This document shows positions 1-13,090 of a stretch of DNA of 64,000 nt, in pieces. Position numbers and translations under genes: made by a program. The notes under the pieces are model-generated. The model saw only the letters and a program-made list of their open reading frames with translations, had not been told where the DNA came from and searched no databases. This stretch comes from Nyssa sinensis (taxonomy: Eukaryota > Streptophyta > Magnoliopsida > Cornales > Nyssaceae), in the NCBI GenBank assembly GCA_008638375.1, contig CM018037.1, positions 33,527,076 to 33,591,075 of the forward strand. Reading direction: 5' to 3'. The first letter of the stretch is position 1. Each line of letters begins with the position of its first letter.

Positions 1-712
1 CCTATTTTGTTTGTAATTGTTATGGAAGCTTTTAGCCGCTTCATTTATAGAGTTGAGGCAGTGGATCTACTGGAAGGTTTTGTTGTGGAGGATAGGAGCG
101 GCTCTAGGATGCATATCTCTCACTTGTTATTTGCTGACAATATCATCATCTTCTGTAAGCCCTCGATTAGACAACTCCATTTTATCCGGTGCATCTAGGT
201 TTGTTTTAAAGTCGTGTCAGATCTTTGGATCAATTTGGCAAAAAGCAGTATTTCTCTAGTGGGAGAAGTGGATGACCTAGAGAGCTTGGCCAACACACTG
301 GGATGTAGAGTGGAGCCTTTTCCGGTGACTTACTTGGGTCTTCCGCTAGGTGCCCTGGCTAGGTCTAGTGGGGTATGGAATCCTGTTGTGGAAAGGTTCC
401 ATCGGAAGCTGGCAGGGTGGATGGTGCAGCTTCTCTCAAAAGGAGGGCGTCTTACTCTGATCAAGAACTCTATGGGTAACCGGCCAACATACTTCATGTC
501 TCTTTTTCCCATTCCAGGTTCAGTATGTAAAAAGTAGGAAAAAATTTAGAGGGGTTATTTGTGGGGTCATGAGGGGGAAGTTAGGAAATTCCATTTAGTA
601 AATTGGGAGAGGGTGAAGAGGCCAGTGGCTTCGGGTGGGTTGGGAGTCAAAGATTTGAAGTAGTTTAACAAAGCTCTTTTGGGAAAATATGGTCAACGTT
701 CTCTTCATTTTT
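1..712 (+). mobile_element. LINE (L1-type) reverse transcriptase fragment, degenerate
   Basis: The plus strand encodes the C-terminal half of a plant L1-clade reverse transcriptase. The YxDD-box region (about 118-165) reads LLFADNIIIFC, so the second catalytic Asp is Asn. It is followed, after a stop and frame shift near 198-214, by the typical TYLGLPLG block and by GRLTLIKNSMGNRPTYFMSLFP near 450-515, and stops at 535. Remnants of the next conserved block (a GGLGVKDLK-like stretch) run to about 700 with further stops. The fragment enters from the left edge and is inactive. It lies beyond the last NOT1 exon seen, presumably in a NOT1 intron and antisense to that gene. Confidence 0.85.
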
Positions 713-982
713 TTACACAGGTAGCACACGCTTGCAAGTTGAAATCCCCTTATTTTGAGATTTTTTCGCAGTCAAAATAGCCTTCCAAGAAGCTTCCCAA
801 GCAAAAAAGGCGGAGTTTGGAGACGCTCTTGAGTGCCAAATGATTTTCCAAGGAAAATCGGAATCCTTAGTGTCAATCAAGCTTTTGTAGATCGATCTAA
901 CCATGAATTTCTTTCTGTGTGGCTTCCACACCATTTTGTCCACCGTATGACTTTTTAATATTACTCTTATCATTTTTTTCAC
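713..982 (-). mobile_element. LINE zf-RVT (C-terminal zinc-binding) fragment, inverted
   Basis: The minus strand encodes an 89-codon open stretch matching the zinc-binding region near the C-terminus of plant L1-type ORF2. It has the order HRKKF-VRS-YKSL, then DFPWK-IWHS, then AFFAWEASW. It abuts the plus-strand RT fragment tail to tail, so the two cannot be one collinear insertion. The C-terminal cysteine/histidine cluster is lost. It could be a separate insertion or the product of an inversion. Confidence 0.8.
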
Positions 983-1743
983 AAAAATTGTGACCTTTAG
1001 GGCAAAGGTGCCCTAACAAAAATTTACATAATGTAAGTAGCAGTACGGAAAAAGGCACTAAGGGTCATTACAAAAGTAAGAGTGATGCTTAGGCCAGTCC
1101 TCTCATCTCGGGGTACATCAAAGCCTTTACCATTGTTGAGCAAAGACTGTAGTATCCAGCAATTTTTCGCCCATGGTTCATCAGACACATGTATATACAT
1201 TAGAGCAATGTCCTAAGAACCCAAACACATGGATATTTTGTGCAGTAGAGCAATGTCCTAAGAAATATGAATCATAGGTCAAATCAGAACTTCATTGTTC
1301 CATCAGCGCAATACACTGTAAGGTCATTAGAAAACAAAATAAACTGATATCTTGACTTGGTAAGAGTCTTGGAACACTTTCATCAGTGGTGGTTTTTAAA
1401 TGCTTTCCACATTTTGTCCTTTAAATAGCAGATGTGTTGGTTCTCTGTTTCCCTCAGACATAAACAAATAAGGAAACCAACCAAGATGATAAGGCAGTGA
1501 CATCCAAATCAAACCTTTAAATATGTTCAATAGAATCTATACTTAAATCCTTCCATAAAGGATAATGGAAACAGTGGACGTCGATACTAAAATAATTATA
1601 AAGATAATGAAATTAGTCATGCAAATCATCATAACAAGGATGTAATAAGTAGATAAGATAATAAAGTTTCAACAGCTACTGAACTGGAAAAGGATAATCA
1701 TTGTGTGAAAGGGGGGGTCAACACCGAGTCAACTATAGTTTAC
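983..1743. other. NOT1 intron sequence, no gene seen
   Basis: This is the visible part of the intron following NOT1 exon 8. The next conserved NOT1 block was looked for on the minus strand and not found. A short direct repeat, agagcaatgtcctaagaa, occurs near 1203 and 1248. Nothing else is recognisable. Confidence 0.5.
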
Positions 1744-4700
1744 CTTCAACTCTTGGCAAGTGTCCAAAATTGTAACCATATTGCCTTCATCAGTTTTTAT
1801 CATATCAATGAATCCTCGCAACACAAGCTTGGGATTAGAATGCCAAAGCTGAAGAATCATACCACTTCTTGTGGCATTACCAGTTATCATTGGAAAAACA
1901 GTGGAAGACACTTCACATTGGAGGAGATTATAGGCAGTCTGCAATGATGAAACAGAACTTTATCACGTACCATAAAATATCACCAAAAAAATGTAATAGA
2001 TAAAATGGGGAGAAAATACATTGATCTGCGCAATCCCAAGCAGCAAGACTTCAGGGCAATATTTAAGAGGAAACTCGAGAATCTGGCGAACAGATCCAGC
2101 ATGACCCCTTTCAGCTAGTTGACACAACAACTCCAGCAGGTCAAGAGAAAACCATGCATGATTTCCTTGTCCATGAGGAACCTCATGATCATGCAGTGCT
2201 TCAGCATATGCCTACCAATAAACAAATATTTGTACAATTTAAACACTTGTCAAAATATAAATATGTATATATTTATACAATTTAAACAGAAACTAATGAA
2301 AAGAAAATAAAGATAATAACAAACTAGAAATGATGCAGCTCCCGTACCAATCTCCTTGCAGAATGAGCAAATGTAAATATTTCTGGTGGAGCTGAAACGG
2401 CATATCTAAGAAAAGATAATTGGCCATCAACATTCTTCCAGACTGACTTGCATATGGCATGCAAAGGAAAAGGATCCTGCACATTTCATTTGTACTGATT
2501 AGAGGCGTATTTTACAGAAAATAATAACTGTTAAAAGTCAAATAGCAATGTTTTAATAAGGTACCTGACATGCACGAGAATAAACAGACATGAAAAAAGA
2601 AAATGCCTGTTCATTGGGAAAGTAAAGGCCCTCATGGTCCAGATTCTCCATAACAAGTATCCAGTTGGTTTCAGGAGCCTGCTCTCCAAAATATCATTAT
2701 CTTTTTAAAAAATTAATTTTGCTTCATCACATCATTGATGCACAAAGAAATTAATCAATGAAACTAAATTATAAATCAAACTTACAAATTGCTTAATTGA
2801 ATCTACAAGGACATCAACATTCCAAGAGTTAGGGCAAGATGTCTCAGATGTAATACTGCTTCCAATAGCAGCACAAAATGTAGAATAACAATTTTGGTTG
2901 TCAGCGAGACCAGTATGGGTGCGAGCTACTGTGCCAAGTATTCTGGAAAGTGTGGCTTCAGTGAGAGGCAAAAAAAGAGATAACACCTCTTTGCAATGTG
3001 AAGCATCAATTGTGCATCCGTAACCCAATTCCCTCATAATATCAGCCATGCTTGTTTCATTTTCCATCTCTGCTACAATTGCATCAAATTCATTTTCTCT
3101 GCTACCATAGAATAAATTCACATTCCTACAGCAAACACAAAAACATTCAGACAGTTAAGATGGCTTCTGCATGGTTCATTAGAGGAGAAAAAGTAAAGAT
3201 TGATGAAAACCTTGAGAATCTGGCCTCGCGTAATTCATCTGAAAGCAGTGGAGCTAATATAAAAGGAGTCCCATCCTTCGGCTCCATCAAAGAGAGCATT
3301 TGCATAAAGGAATCAACATGCTTAGAAGGGCCCTCTGTGTGATATAAAAACAAAATAATATTTTGAATTTGCTCAGCAGAATCAATAGAAGTGGAATTTC
3401 TCCACAACTCCTCAATCAGGCCCATGCAGAATTTTTGCCCTGAAAAACAACCAACAGTGATCCATATCATGATGAGCTAAGAAATTCCCATGACAAAAGG
3501 ATATCCCAAATGAATTGCATCCATAAAAAGTACCATTTGTTCTGATGTCAGGATTTTCTGAATCTACCAACGCAAGACCAAGTCCGATTTTCTCAGACAC
3601 CGACAAGTGTAACAGATCACAGAAATCTCCAAGAAATGGCTCACTGATCACCATGGTCCTCACTGCTTCACAAAAGACGGTACTGAAATTTGGTTGTTCC
3701 AATAAATATCTAAATATTGCAGCTACTAAATCAGGCTTCAGCTGCATGCTGTGCATGTCTCCCCCAGCAAAATTTATATGATCCAAGCAGGTCCGGAGCA
3801 ACAATATGCTGCCCTCAGGTCCATATTCAACAAACTGCACCAAAAAAATAAAAAAAATTAAAAAAAAAACAAATGATGAGAGACCTATGTGGGCATGCAT
3901 CCAGTAGACCACAAAATAACTCAATTCAGAAAGATCAGTAGAGACAATGGAATTGGATTCACATCATTCTTGGGACAGCAAGAGTCCAAATTGCAGCAGT
4001 AAGATAGTAACAAATGGATTAGTTTCAATAACATCATAAAGCCCTGTATATCAGAAACTAAACATATATGATCCAGGAGCATCCAGCTGAAAAAATTAAT
4101 AAATAAATAAAGCAAAAAATATATTTTTTTCTTTTCCAGCTAGTGTCAATTGGTCAATAAATGGGTACACCCTTATTGGTTTTGAAGTTCAAATGTTTAG
4201 GAGTTCGGAATTTATGCAGGAGTGGCTCGGGACTCTTGGATCTGACTCAATCTCAGCCATCCAAACCCCAACTATATATCTCAACGGGATGCAAAAGACA
4301 GCCAACTCCTGCTTTTTTTGTGGTGGACAAGATAGCAGCCCCCATGTCCAAGAACAAAGAGGAATACACTTGAGAGATTTTTCCAATCCAAAATTTTTTA
4401 ATCCTGTCATGGTCCTCACTAATCTACATCCCTGAACACAGAAAGCAGAATCTGTCTTGCTGCTGTCATGCAACCTTGGCACAATTGAAAGTACTCTGGT
4501 GAATCTTGTTTCAGAGTTTCAGTTCTAGTTAGCACATCGGGTGCCACAAGTTTCCTGAAGCAATTTTATTTAATTCATCAAGTCCATGTAAAGGATTTTT
4601 CCAGTTGTACCTTCTCCACGAATGCGTTTCCTTCTACTTAAGGACTTATTTTATTTTATTTAATGGTGCTTAGCTTGGAGATTAAATATCTTGGGTAATC

Positions 4701-7700
4701 TTTATGGTGCTTGTAGGTCGCAATTAGTTCAGACTTCAGACTGTTTATATCACTACATCACCAAATTACTTACCATTCTTAACATTTTCCCCCAGGCTAG
4801 ACAAGGTTGAACCCAAGACCCAACCCAACCCTTGTCGTCGCCTCTTTACCACTTGGGCAAAAGCCTAGGGACATATTACTCAATATCCAATAAAGGCATA
4901 TCAAGCTTCCCAAGAGGGTTGAAATTTTGGTTTAACATCATTCAATCAAAATAAAACCTTTCTATATGGTTTTAGGGCATTTAGAATAAAAAAATCACAT
5001 GTACACAACAAAGTCCTTGTAAGGGTCCAAGGTCAACCATTACTTATCAAAAAAAAAGGGTCCAAGGTCAACCAAACCAAGGAATTCTCCAAAATGGCCA
5101 ACTTTCCAAGAGATTCTCCAAAGTTATCTCCATTACCAAGGGGAAATTATATCTCTAAACAAGGATCTGTGATGTCGCCGATGGACCGCAACTGCCCTCC
5201 AAGGATCTCCAACATGTTGGTCCGAGCCAGTGACCAAACATTATGATTGCAATTCACCCCATTTCACACAGTGTACTATGGCCAGTAGCTACAATATGCT
5301 CCTAGGTTCTCGACATAATATAGAACCCACATTTATGGTGACCCATCCGAAGTATGTCATATCCCTGCGGACAGTGTAAATTTGTACTATGCCTTGATCC
5401 CTACAGTCTAGGTTCAGTCTCATGCAACTGAGTCGTAGCCTCTGTGAATATAGTTTCCTTGCAAACTGTGATACACCGAGTTGTATCCTCCCTCAGGAAG
5501 AAGGGATTACGAGAATCAAGGCCAACAGCAACGACTCGGGATAGCAATAAGAAATATTCCTTCCGGTTGTACCCTGACGAATAGGGTGATGACACGTCAT
5601 GTTAGGGGCAAAATTAGGAAACCCTAATATATGTAGGCTCCAGGTTTATAAATAGCACTCATTGCCCAAAGGGGAAGGTATCAAGGTTTTGGTCAAAAGA
5701 CCCACCTAATATTTTGCCCTTGTTAACTCATGACCGCCACCCCCACCTCCTATTATTCTGCTCTGTTGTCCGCCCTTTTCTCCACCTAGTCTCTATTCCT
5801 CTTTCCCAACTAACATCAATCTGGGAGGAAGGTCCCAAGAGATTCCACCATTGTACTCACACATCTCACGGAAGACACAAAGCTTTATGAAAACACACTT
5901 TATTTTGCAATTAAATGGGCTTCTTTAGATAAATGTAAAGCGAAAGTTTAACGAATAAAACCAATATTTGTAGGACAAAGCACAATTCTGATAATCTTAC
6001 TCAAAAGATTTCTTAATTGAAAATTTAATCAGGAATATGGCAACCTTAATACAAGACAATGAGTGGATGCCACTCCAAAGAAGATATACAACAGAGACAA
6101 AGTTTTAACCATTTTTATCATAATCTCTTTCCCTACATAATCGAAGGAGAACAGATTACAGACAAACCAGGCAACGTTATATAGTGTCATTCTACTCAAC
6201 TTAGGATCATCTACACTGATAGGGTCAAATAAACTGTAATATCCATCATCAGTAATGCCTAACCAAAACAAAAAAAAAAAATGATAAGTAGGATGGCATT
6301 AAAGGGCTCTGCCTATTACTATGAGTGTAGATTTACCAGTGTAGTTGACCAATTAGGGCTTTGCAATAAATTAATCTTGGTTTCTCTCAATCAAGCTCTA
6401 CTCAGGTGTTGCATAGGGATTTGTAATGATACAATCATACAAGTTCCTCTTCATACTGTTGTGCTCAGCAAACATTTATAGAACCTCCTCGTATAATGGG
6501 ACAAAAGCAGATGAGAGATCTTCAATTATTTCAGACATTAACAATTATACATTTATACATATAGTAACAATTGTTAAACCAGCTTCGGACTCTGTGGTGG
6601 ATACAAAAATATCAACCCAATAGATCTTCAATTATACTTTTAGATATCATCAATTGTAACAAATTACAATTGTTAAAACTAACTTAGGCACTGGCAATGT
6701 AGATAAAATTTCATACAATACTAAGTGCTATTTGCTAAGGCATATGGGATATACTGTATCAATGTTCCTCACAAAATTAAACTATAAGTGAGCCATTAAC
6801 AACAAATGAAGAAACCTGCACACTTATGTTCGATGTGCTGAAAACTTACCTCACAATAGGGCACTGATAAATGGTGTCTATTAGCTACTAAGAGCCACTT
6901 CTAGACAGTAATTCAGCTGAAAGAAAGAAATTAGCATAACGCTAATGCTACTTATCCACTATAATTTATACAAACTTATAGTTTTAAATTTTTATTATAA
7001 ATGAACACTGCTAATAGCAACCTGGTATGTTAATGATTAGTAGTAACACGAGCAATGTTCTTCAAATGACTCACTTATTTCTAGACATGTCCCTAACCAA
7101 ATTGTAATCATTTTTTCATATACTGGATAGTCTGGATTAGCGTAATAGTAATTTTAGAAGAAAGAAGCAACTACATTAATATCTATGCTGCTATGCAGTA
7201 CCACTTCTCTCCAGATAAGCAAATACATACAAACATACATGCATGTGTGTAGGCGTGTAGGCGTGTTTAAACTGAAAACCCTCCACTATCCTCGTTTTGA
7301 TTGCTAAGGAAGCAAGGTAAAAGTACAGGGAAAAGGGAGGAAAACTTCTTCTGACACTTAAAAATGACAAATTTGATTCAACAAAGTGTTCAGTGGAGTT
7401 TGATCACAATTTAAAGCTCCAATTCAAATTTACAAATTCTTTTCTTTTCAGACGTTCTCTCAGCAACTACACAGAGGTTTCAGGGTTCACTCACAATCAG
7501 ATCAACATGGAGACAGAGACTGATCGTATTAGAATTACTAGCGATAGAAAATGCACATGCATGTGCCTATTATCTATACATAATATAGAGAGAGATTCCG
7601 GAGCAGTACCTGACAGAGTTCTCGAAAGACGGAATCGGAGTTGGAATCATCGACGCTCTGGAGCAAGAACCGAATCTGACCGGAGATGAGTGAAGAAAAA

Positions 7701-7708
7701 GGTATCAT
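1744..7708 (-). CDS. NOT1: NOT1/CNOT1, CCR4-NOT complex scaffold, N-terminal exons (partial)
   Basis: NOT1 is the large scaffold of the CCR4-NOT complex, which deadenylates mRNA and represses translation in the cytoplasm. Eight exons are visible: 7610-7708, 3534-3834, 3211-3439, 2786-3125, 2565-2678, 2348-2476, 2020-2211 and 1744-1938. They total 1,599 nt, 533 codons with no stop; the family is roughly 2,400 aa. All introns are GT-AG. The start is the ATG at 7708-7706, giving MIPFSSLISGQIRFLLQ, which matches the plant NOT1 N-terminus. Recognisable blocks are FVEYGPEGSILLLRTCLDH (exon 2), SAEQIQNI and KHVDSFMQMLSLM (exon 3), the ELGYGCTIDASHCKE and LPLTEATLSRILG blocks (exon 4), and YNLLQCEVSSTVFP (exon 8). 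Intron 1 is 3.8 kb. The remaining exons lie left of the window, so whether the gene is intact cannot be judged. A telo-box lies 58 bp upstream of the ATG. Confidence 0.95.
3890..5159. other. NOT1 intron 1, left part
   Basis: Open frames of up to 97 codons overlap on opposite strands at about 4160-4480 but carry no known motif. A fragment near 4795-4870 (tagacaaggttgaacccaag) looks repeat-derived. No gene is supported. Confidence 0.4.
5160..5850 (+). mobile_element. LTR-like fragment in NOT1 intron 1
   Basis: This stretch of the 3.8-kb first intron is less AT-rich than its surroundings and looks like an LTR promoter region. It has a TATA-type motif (tttataaatag, about 5644) preceded by aaaccctaa, a pyrimidine-rich leader, and a segment near 5820-5860 resembling an LTR leader. 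No open reading frame or terminal repeats could be defined. The identification rests on general appearance only. Confidence 0.3.
5851..7390. other. Rest of NOT1 intron 1
   Basis: AT-rich intron without recognised genes or clear repeats. Open frames up to 80 codons occur by chance on both strands. Confidence 0.5.
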
Positions 7709-7765
7709 TGTTATCAATTTGATCGACTGATTGATTGATCGGTCAATTGATAGGTGATTTAGAGG

Positions 7766-7774
7766 TTAGGGTTT
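7766..7774 (-). promoter_or_regulatory. Telo-box upstream of NOT1
   Basis: The minus strand reads AAACCCTAA 58 bp upstream of the NOT1 start codon. Telo-boxes are common near the transcription start of plant housekeeping and translation-linked genes; function here is inferred. Confidence 0.5.
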
Positions 7775-9516
7775 GAAGAGTTCTCTGAGAAACGGTGGTG
7801 TGAAAGTGACTACTAAATGACTTTCTGGAAGAGAGATTGCAAGAAAGGCGTAAATGTTTCGGTGGGCGTTGTATTGGTGTCATCTCCCGTTTGTAGACGC
7901 ACTCCAGATGTCCAAATCGATTAGCCAACGAGGCTCCTCAGAAATAAATTTGTTTAACAAACTAAAGAGCTTACAAAGATGGAGCGGTCGCCGAGTTGGC
8001 TTGTACTCGTAATTTGATTCACACATATATAATTCATGTGGCGTAATTATATATTACAGTATTAATTATATTATGAGTTTTTGTTTTTCATAACTCATTG
8101 TAACATTTCTCTTGATAAGAATAATAAGGCGAGTTTGGGACAGTGAATCCTTCTTTAAATCTTTCCGGCCAAAAAATATTTTCCAACTTCATTTAAATGT
8201 TACAATAGACTGGCGTGCGTCAAGATCATCATTTAATTTTAAAATTTTGTTTATTTATTTATATTATTTTATTAATTAGTAATTAATACATTTCAAATAA
8301 ATCGTTATGTTTATTAAAATAAATAATAAGTGTGTCGATAAATAATTAGAATAACACTTTTTTTCAAATATATATATTTCTATAAAGTTTGTCAAAATTT
8401 TTAATGAGTAACTAAATATTAATTATATAATACAGAACACATTTATTGTTTTATTTTATATATTCAGAATGGAGCGTGACGTGACGAGACGGGATACTTT
8501 CAATCTCATGGTAAATCCAAGTAAGAACAAGGGGGGCCTGCCATAGGCCCATAGCCTTTCAAAAAAAAATTAATATTTTATGTTTTACTATTAATTTTAT
8601 TATAATATCTTAACAAAATAAGACTTGACATCTCCAACTCTTTTTTATATATTCATATAAAAATTATTAAATTTTAATATTTTTAATTTGATCTTTAACT
8701 AAGTTTTGTGATCCACTACCATTCACTCCAAACCCACCCCAAATCTTAATGGGGGTGGATATACTTTTCTCTAAATACGTCTTAATTGAAGCAGGATAAA
8801 CTGTCATTCCAAAATTTAAAAAACGTGCTGTGAATTTAAAAAATTATCACACTTACGACTCGTTAATTTTCAAGATACTTCATGAATAGGGATTGGTTAG
8901 TCTAGCAAAAATTGAAATACCACTTCCTTTGATAAAAAATAATAATAATAAAATAAAAAGTTTAGAGAGTATTAAAATTCTACCGATTTACATTTTAATA
9001 GACATAATTAAATTATATTCAATAATTAAAGCAAAATCCAAGACTTGTTATCTTTCATTTCTTGTGAAAGGTTGCCTACTCAAATCGTAATATTTTAATA
9101 AACATGATTAAAATATAATTAATATATTTAATGATTGCTTTTGATATCTTGTAATATATTTTTTTTAATGTGTGATGAAATTTGTTCCATGAGTTATTAA
9201 ACCATTCCATATCTTTGTATTGTAAAAATTATGATGAAAATAGTATTACATGCCTCAATGTGGGCGTATTTTAATTTTATTTCGGAATTAGTGATACAAT
9301 AGTGTTGGATATTTGATTATAAAATATATATATATATATATATCTTAATGTTTGACAAAATAAATGCAATTTAGAATAGGAGAGATTTGTGAATAGTGTG
9401 GGACTTGTATGCATTGAGACTTTGGTGGAAAATATTCGAAAATAATACAATATTCAAAATATTTTTTGATGTTGTTCTTTTATGAGTAGAAGAGCTTCTC
9501 GTTTTTTGTTATTTGT

Positions 9517-9614
9517 CAAAAACTTGATATCAGAAAGTCACCGGAAAGGCTAAGGACTTCCTGTCCTTCACTACTTGTCAAGAACTTGAGATCAGAGAGT
9601 CACCGGAAAGGCTC
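9517..9614. repeat. Two-copy direct repeat of about 38 bp
   Basis: The block tgtcaaaaacttgatatcag followed by aaagtcaccggaaaggct (about 9517-9553) recurs with few changes at about 9577-9614. About 20 bp separate the copies. The second copy is followed by ccggtgatagcc, which partly complements caccgg in the repeat. Origin unknown. Confidence 0.6.
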
Positions 9615-11097
9615 CGGTGATAGCCGCTTCAATGATAAAATCAATAAACAAAAAAAAGTTGTAATTAAAAAGAAAAGTTGAACATGAATTGAAATCATAT
9701 CTTATGGTTTTATTTTATAGGTTGTAGATCTCTAAGTTGAGTAGGATTAAGAGCTATAAAAATAGGGATTTGAAGATTTTCGAATATAGTAGTTAGAATA
9801 TTGAACTCTATTTCCTTATTCTGAGGTAGTAGAATATGAAAAGCGATGCTATATTCTGAACCATACACTTCTTACCCGTGCTTGTTTGATATAGATAAAA
9901 TAATCTTTCATGATCTGTACCTTAAATAACTATGTACATACACGTGTCATGCTTTAAGTATATTTTTTATTTCATGGTATATCACTCTTCAATAATTAGT
10001 TATAAAGTGGATAATTATTGATAGCAGGATCAAAATCATTACACAAATTGGTGACGTGATTTACTAATATCCAAAATAGACGATATTTAAAGGAATGTGA
10101 TATAAGGTTAAATAATATTGGTTAAATATTTAAATTCTTAAATGTTCAAGGTATTTTATATATATGCAATGCGATAAATATCTTCGAGAACTCAATATTT
10201 TACTTGTCATGCAACAAAATCTTGACAGGAGTAATCATACCATAATTGGTTACCGTGTTTTAAAAGTCTCTCAAAGACTTACTTCCCAAACATCTAAACA
10301 CCACCATGCCATGTCTAAGAGTCAAGAGTCGGAGTTGGCTGAAGACAATTTCAAGCTTAAAGTGATAATTCTAAATGAGTTCATTTTAGTTCTAATATCA
10401 ATTTAAAATTTATTATTCTCACTTTTATTTTTTTAATATTTATTATTCTCAAAATTTATTTAACGTAAACAGACTACAAAATTAGAGTTAAAATGTAAAA
10501 AAATATAAGAATATACCTTCTTAAATATCAACTTATTTAAGACTTATTAGTACAATAGACATTATGGTAATCTACTAAAATATATATTTTCAAAATTTAA
10601 TTCATAAAAACATACTATATATTTGAATTCAGAACCTTCAAAAATCATAAAATATGCTCTTTCAAAATTTTTGTAACTCATTTCACAGCTATACCATGCA
10701 TAAAGGCATTTTTCTATTGTTCAATTGAGTTGATTTAATCATTTATCACTTTCTAAAAAAAACTAAAAAAAAACCATCTTCAATTGTTACAATTTGTATT
10801 GAAATGGCCCATCATCATAGATTTCAAAAATTAAGAAAGATTAAGAATAAAAAGTTCATCACAATTATTTAAAAATTGTTGAATAATGGAATTTGGTTAA
10901 GTTATAGAAAAATCAGTTAGTTTTTTACATTTATTTATTTTTTGGTTCTAAGCATAGCCACATTTCTAAATGTGCCTTCACCCTGTAAAGGGGAAGTGCT
11001 AGCTTTACCAAGATGCAATGGACTACAATCCAAAGAACAGTTAAAAGAATAATTGGAAGAACATGGTTAATAATAAAATGAAATGATAGCTGTTAGA

Positions 11098-11225
11098 ATG
11101 TTTTTTTTATCTATGATACAACGATGAGGGGAGGGGGGAATCAAACCTACAACAATTGTGTAGAAAGTGAAAACTCAGCACCACTCAGATACAATCTCAG
11201 TCCTAGCTGTTGTCCCTGTCATTTA
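11098..11225 (-). mobile_element. tRNA-derived SINE-like repeat
   Basis: Read on the minus strand, this contains a possible pol III box A (tatctgagtggtgctgag, about 11175-11192) and, about 35 bp further, a box B match (ggtttgattcccc, about 11136-11148). It ends in gataaaaaaaa near 11105. That arrangement is typical of a tRNA-derived SINE. Target-site duplications were not found, so the call is moderate. Confidence 0.4.
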
Positions 11226-13090
11226 ATTATGTTGTCAACTAAGTATTTCTCAGGGTAACATATTGCTACCATATAGTTCTTTGATTAACCTAGTAATTCA
11301 AAGTTTAAACATATATACCAATGGCTACTAAATTACAAAAGATCAAGCATCATATGATTAGAATTTCCAAGTGAAATGCATTGCAATGATCTTCCTTTGA
11401 GTAGTTCTAAAAGAAAGAGACAGCAGTGTGACTACAAGTATGAAGTTCAAGTATCTCAAAACTATTGACTAGTCATGGAGTTCCCATATTACAAGAAACA
11501 TAGAAGCCAGCAGCCTTTAGTCAATGCAAAGTTAACTGCAGCTCTCAATCTTCACAAAAAGTAACCATCTGAACAGGCATAAAAAGCTTAAAGAATCAGA
11601 ACATAATCACTACAATTGAATGGATTCTAACTACCATGCATAATATTCTAAAGATATTAGAAGTTGTTAGATGGTTACGCAGGTCATGGGAACGAAAACT
11701 TTTAGAATTTCCATAAAACTCCAAGGATTGATATCATCTCCAGTGCAATCCTAGTTTAACAAGAAGTTCAAATCTAGAATCACCATGCACGAGGACGAAG
11801 TTTGAGATTTCCATTAATCAATCCACTTTCACAAGCTCCTATTCCACTAGCAAGTCATTCTTTTTCATGTAAGAAAGCTGAAACGGTGGAAATAAATGAC
11901 ATCAATTAGACATGGACAGTGGGAAAAAAAAAAGGTTACTAAGGACAACTATAAAATATAAGACTGTTTTGGAATTCTAGAAAATGAGTCAGGTCAGGTC
12001 AATTCCCATTAAATTATCCTGTTTTTTGAAAAAATCAACACCCCTTTGGTCAGAGTTTGTTCAGATTAAACAAATAATTAAGCAAACCTCCATAATGAAA
12101 GACGCTTACCAAACACTAAAGATTTAAAATCAATTTATTTGTACTATACTGAACCAATTCTAGCCTGTCCCAAATAGACCCTAAAGTTTAACAAGAATCA
12201 GCAAAATCATGGATTGGTATACTTTAAAACAGGCATCTACCAGATAATAAATCTAAAATTTCAATTCCACCATAAAAAATTCCACATGGTCATCGGGATG
12301 GCATTGGAAAGGATGAAAATTTAGAATCTCACAACTAACATTTGAAAGCCAACAATTCTAAATTCATGGTTTTTTTTTCTTTTCCTCCATCTTAATGGCA
12401 ACAAAACAGAGCTTTGCAAGGACCAATTCATCTAACAAACCTCATTCAATTTTTTATTTGTGGCTGTTTCAGTAGGACACAAGTTACACAGCCGCAAGGC
12501 CAACATGACATATACTACTCCTATCAAAGGCACAGTTGATAATTGGAACATCAGTGAAGTATATTATTTGCATGAACCATAACATGATTTGTATGGATAG
12601 AAACAGAGATATATCTAAATATCAACACTCTTAAAAAAACATTCAAGAGTTCAACCATCCAAAAAAGAAATTTATCTGGCTATCCACTCATAGAAAGACA
12701 TTCAAGAGTGCAACCATCTTAGCCTCATTAGGGAGAGATATAACTTCTCAGTAACAGAAGCGACATATAGGAGACAACCACAAAGCAAACATGACAAGCA
12801 CCAATCCATTAAAGGAAGAACTATTTGCATAACTAGACGGCGTCGGTATAGAAGAAACAAAGATACAGCCACCTTTCCCCCTCCTAGAATATTCAATAGC
12901 GCCATTATAGGGATAAAATTCTAAGCTACGGACCCAGATAAAATATATGTATGCAACATCAACCAAAATGCATACATACTTTGTAGATGATAAAGTTCAC
13001 CAATGATGGAAGTAAAGCAAAAAAGATTTCCTGATTGAAAGTCATAAGGAGATATTACCAGTTTCTGATAGATCCTTACAAGATAAAGAG

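Larger units (their letters stand above)
7775..12690. other. AT-rich intergenic region between NOT1 and SMC2
   Basis: No gene is recognisable. The region is strongly AT-rich from about 8020 to 10930. It contains a (TA)n microsatellite at about 9325-9345, a short direct repeat at 9517-9614 and a SINE-like repeat near 11100-11225. Open frames here are under 81 codons and show no known motif. The right end, near 12690-13090, is expected to hold the SMC2 3' untranslated region. Confidence 0.5.

Noticed and set aside
713..982. Candidate host zinc-finger gene
   Set aside because: The order of motifs is that of the LINE zf-RVT region, next to a LINE RT fragment.
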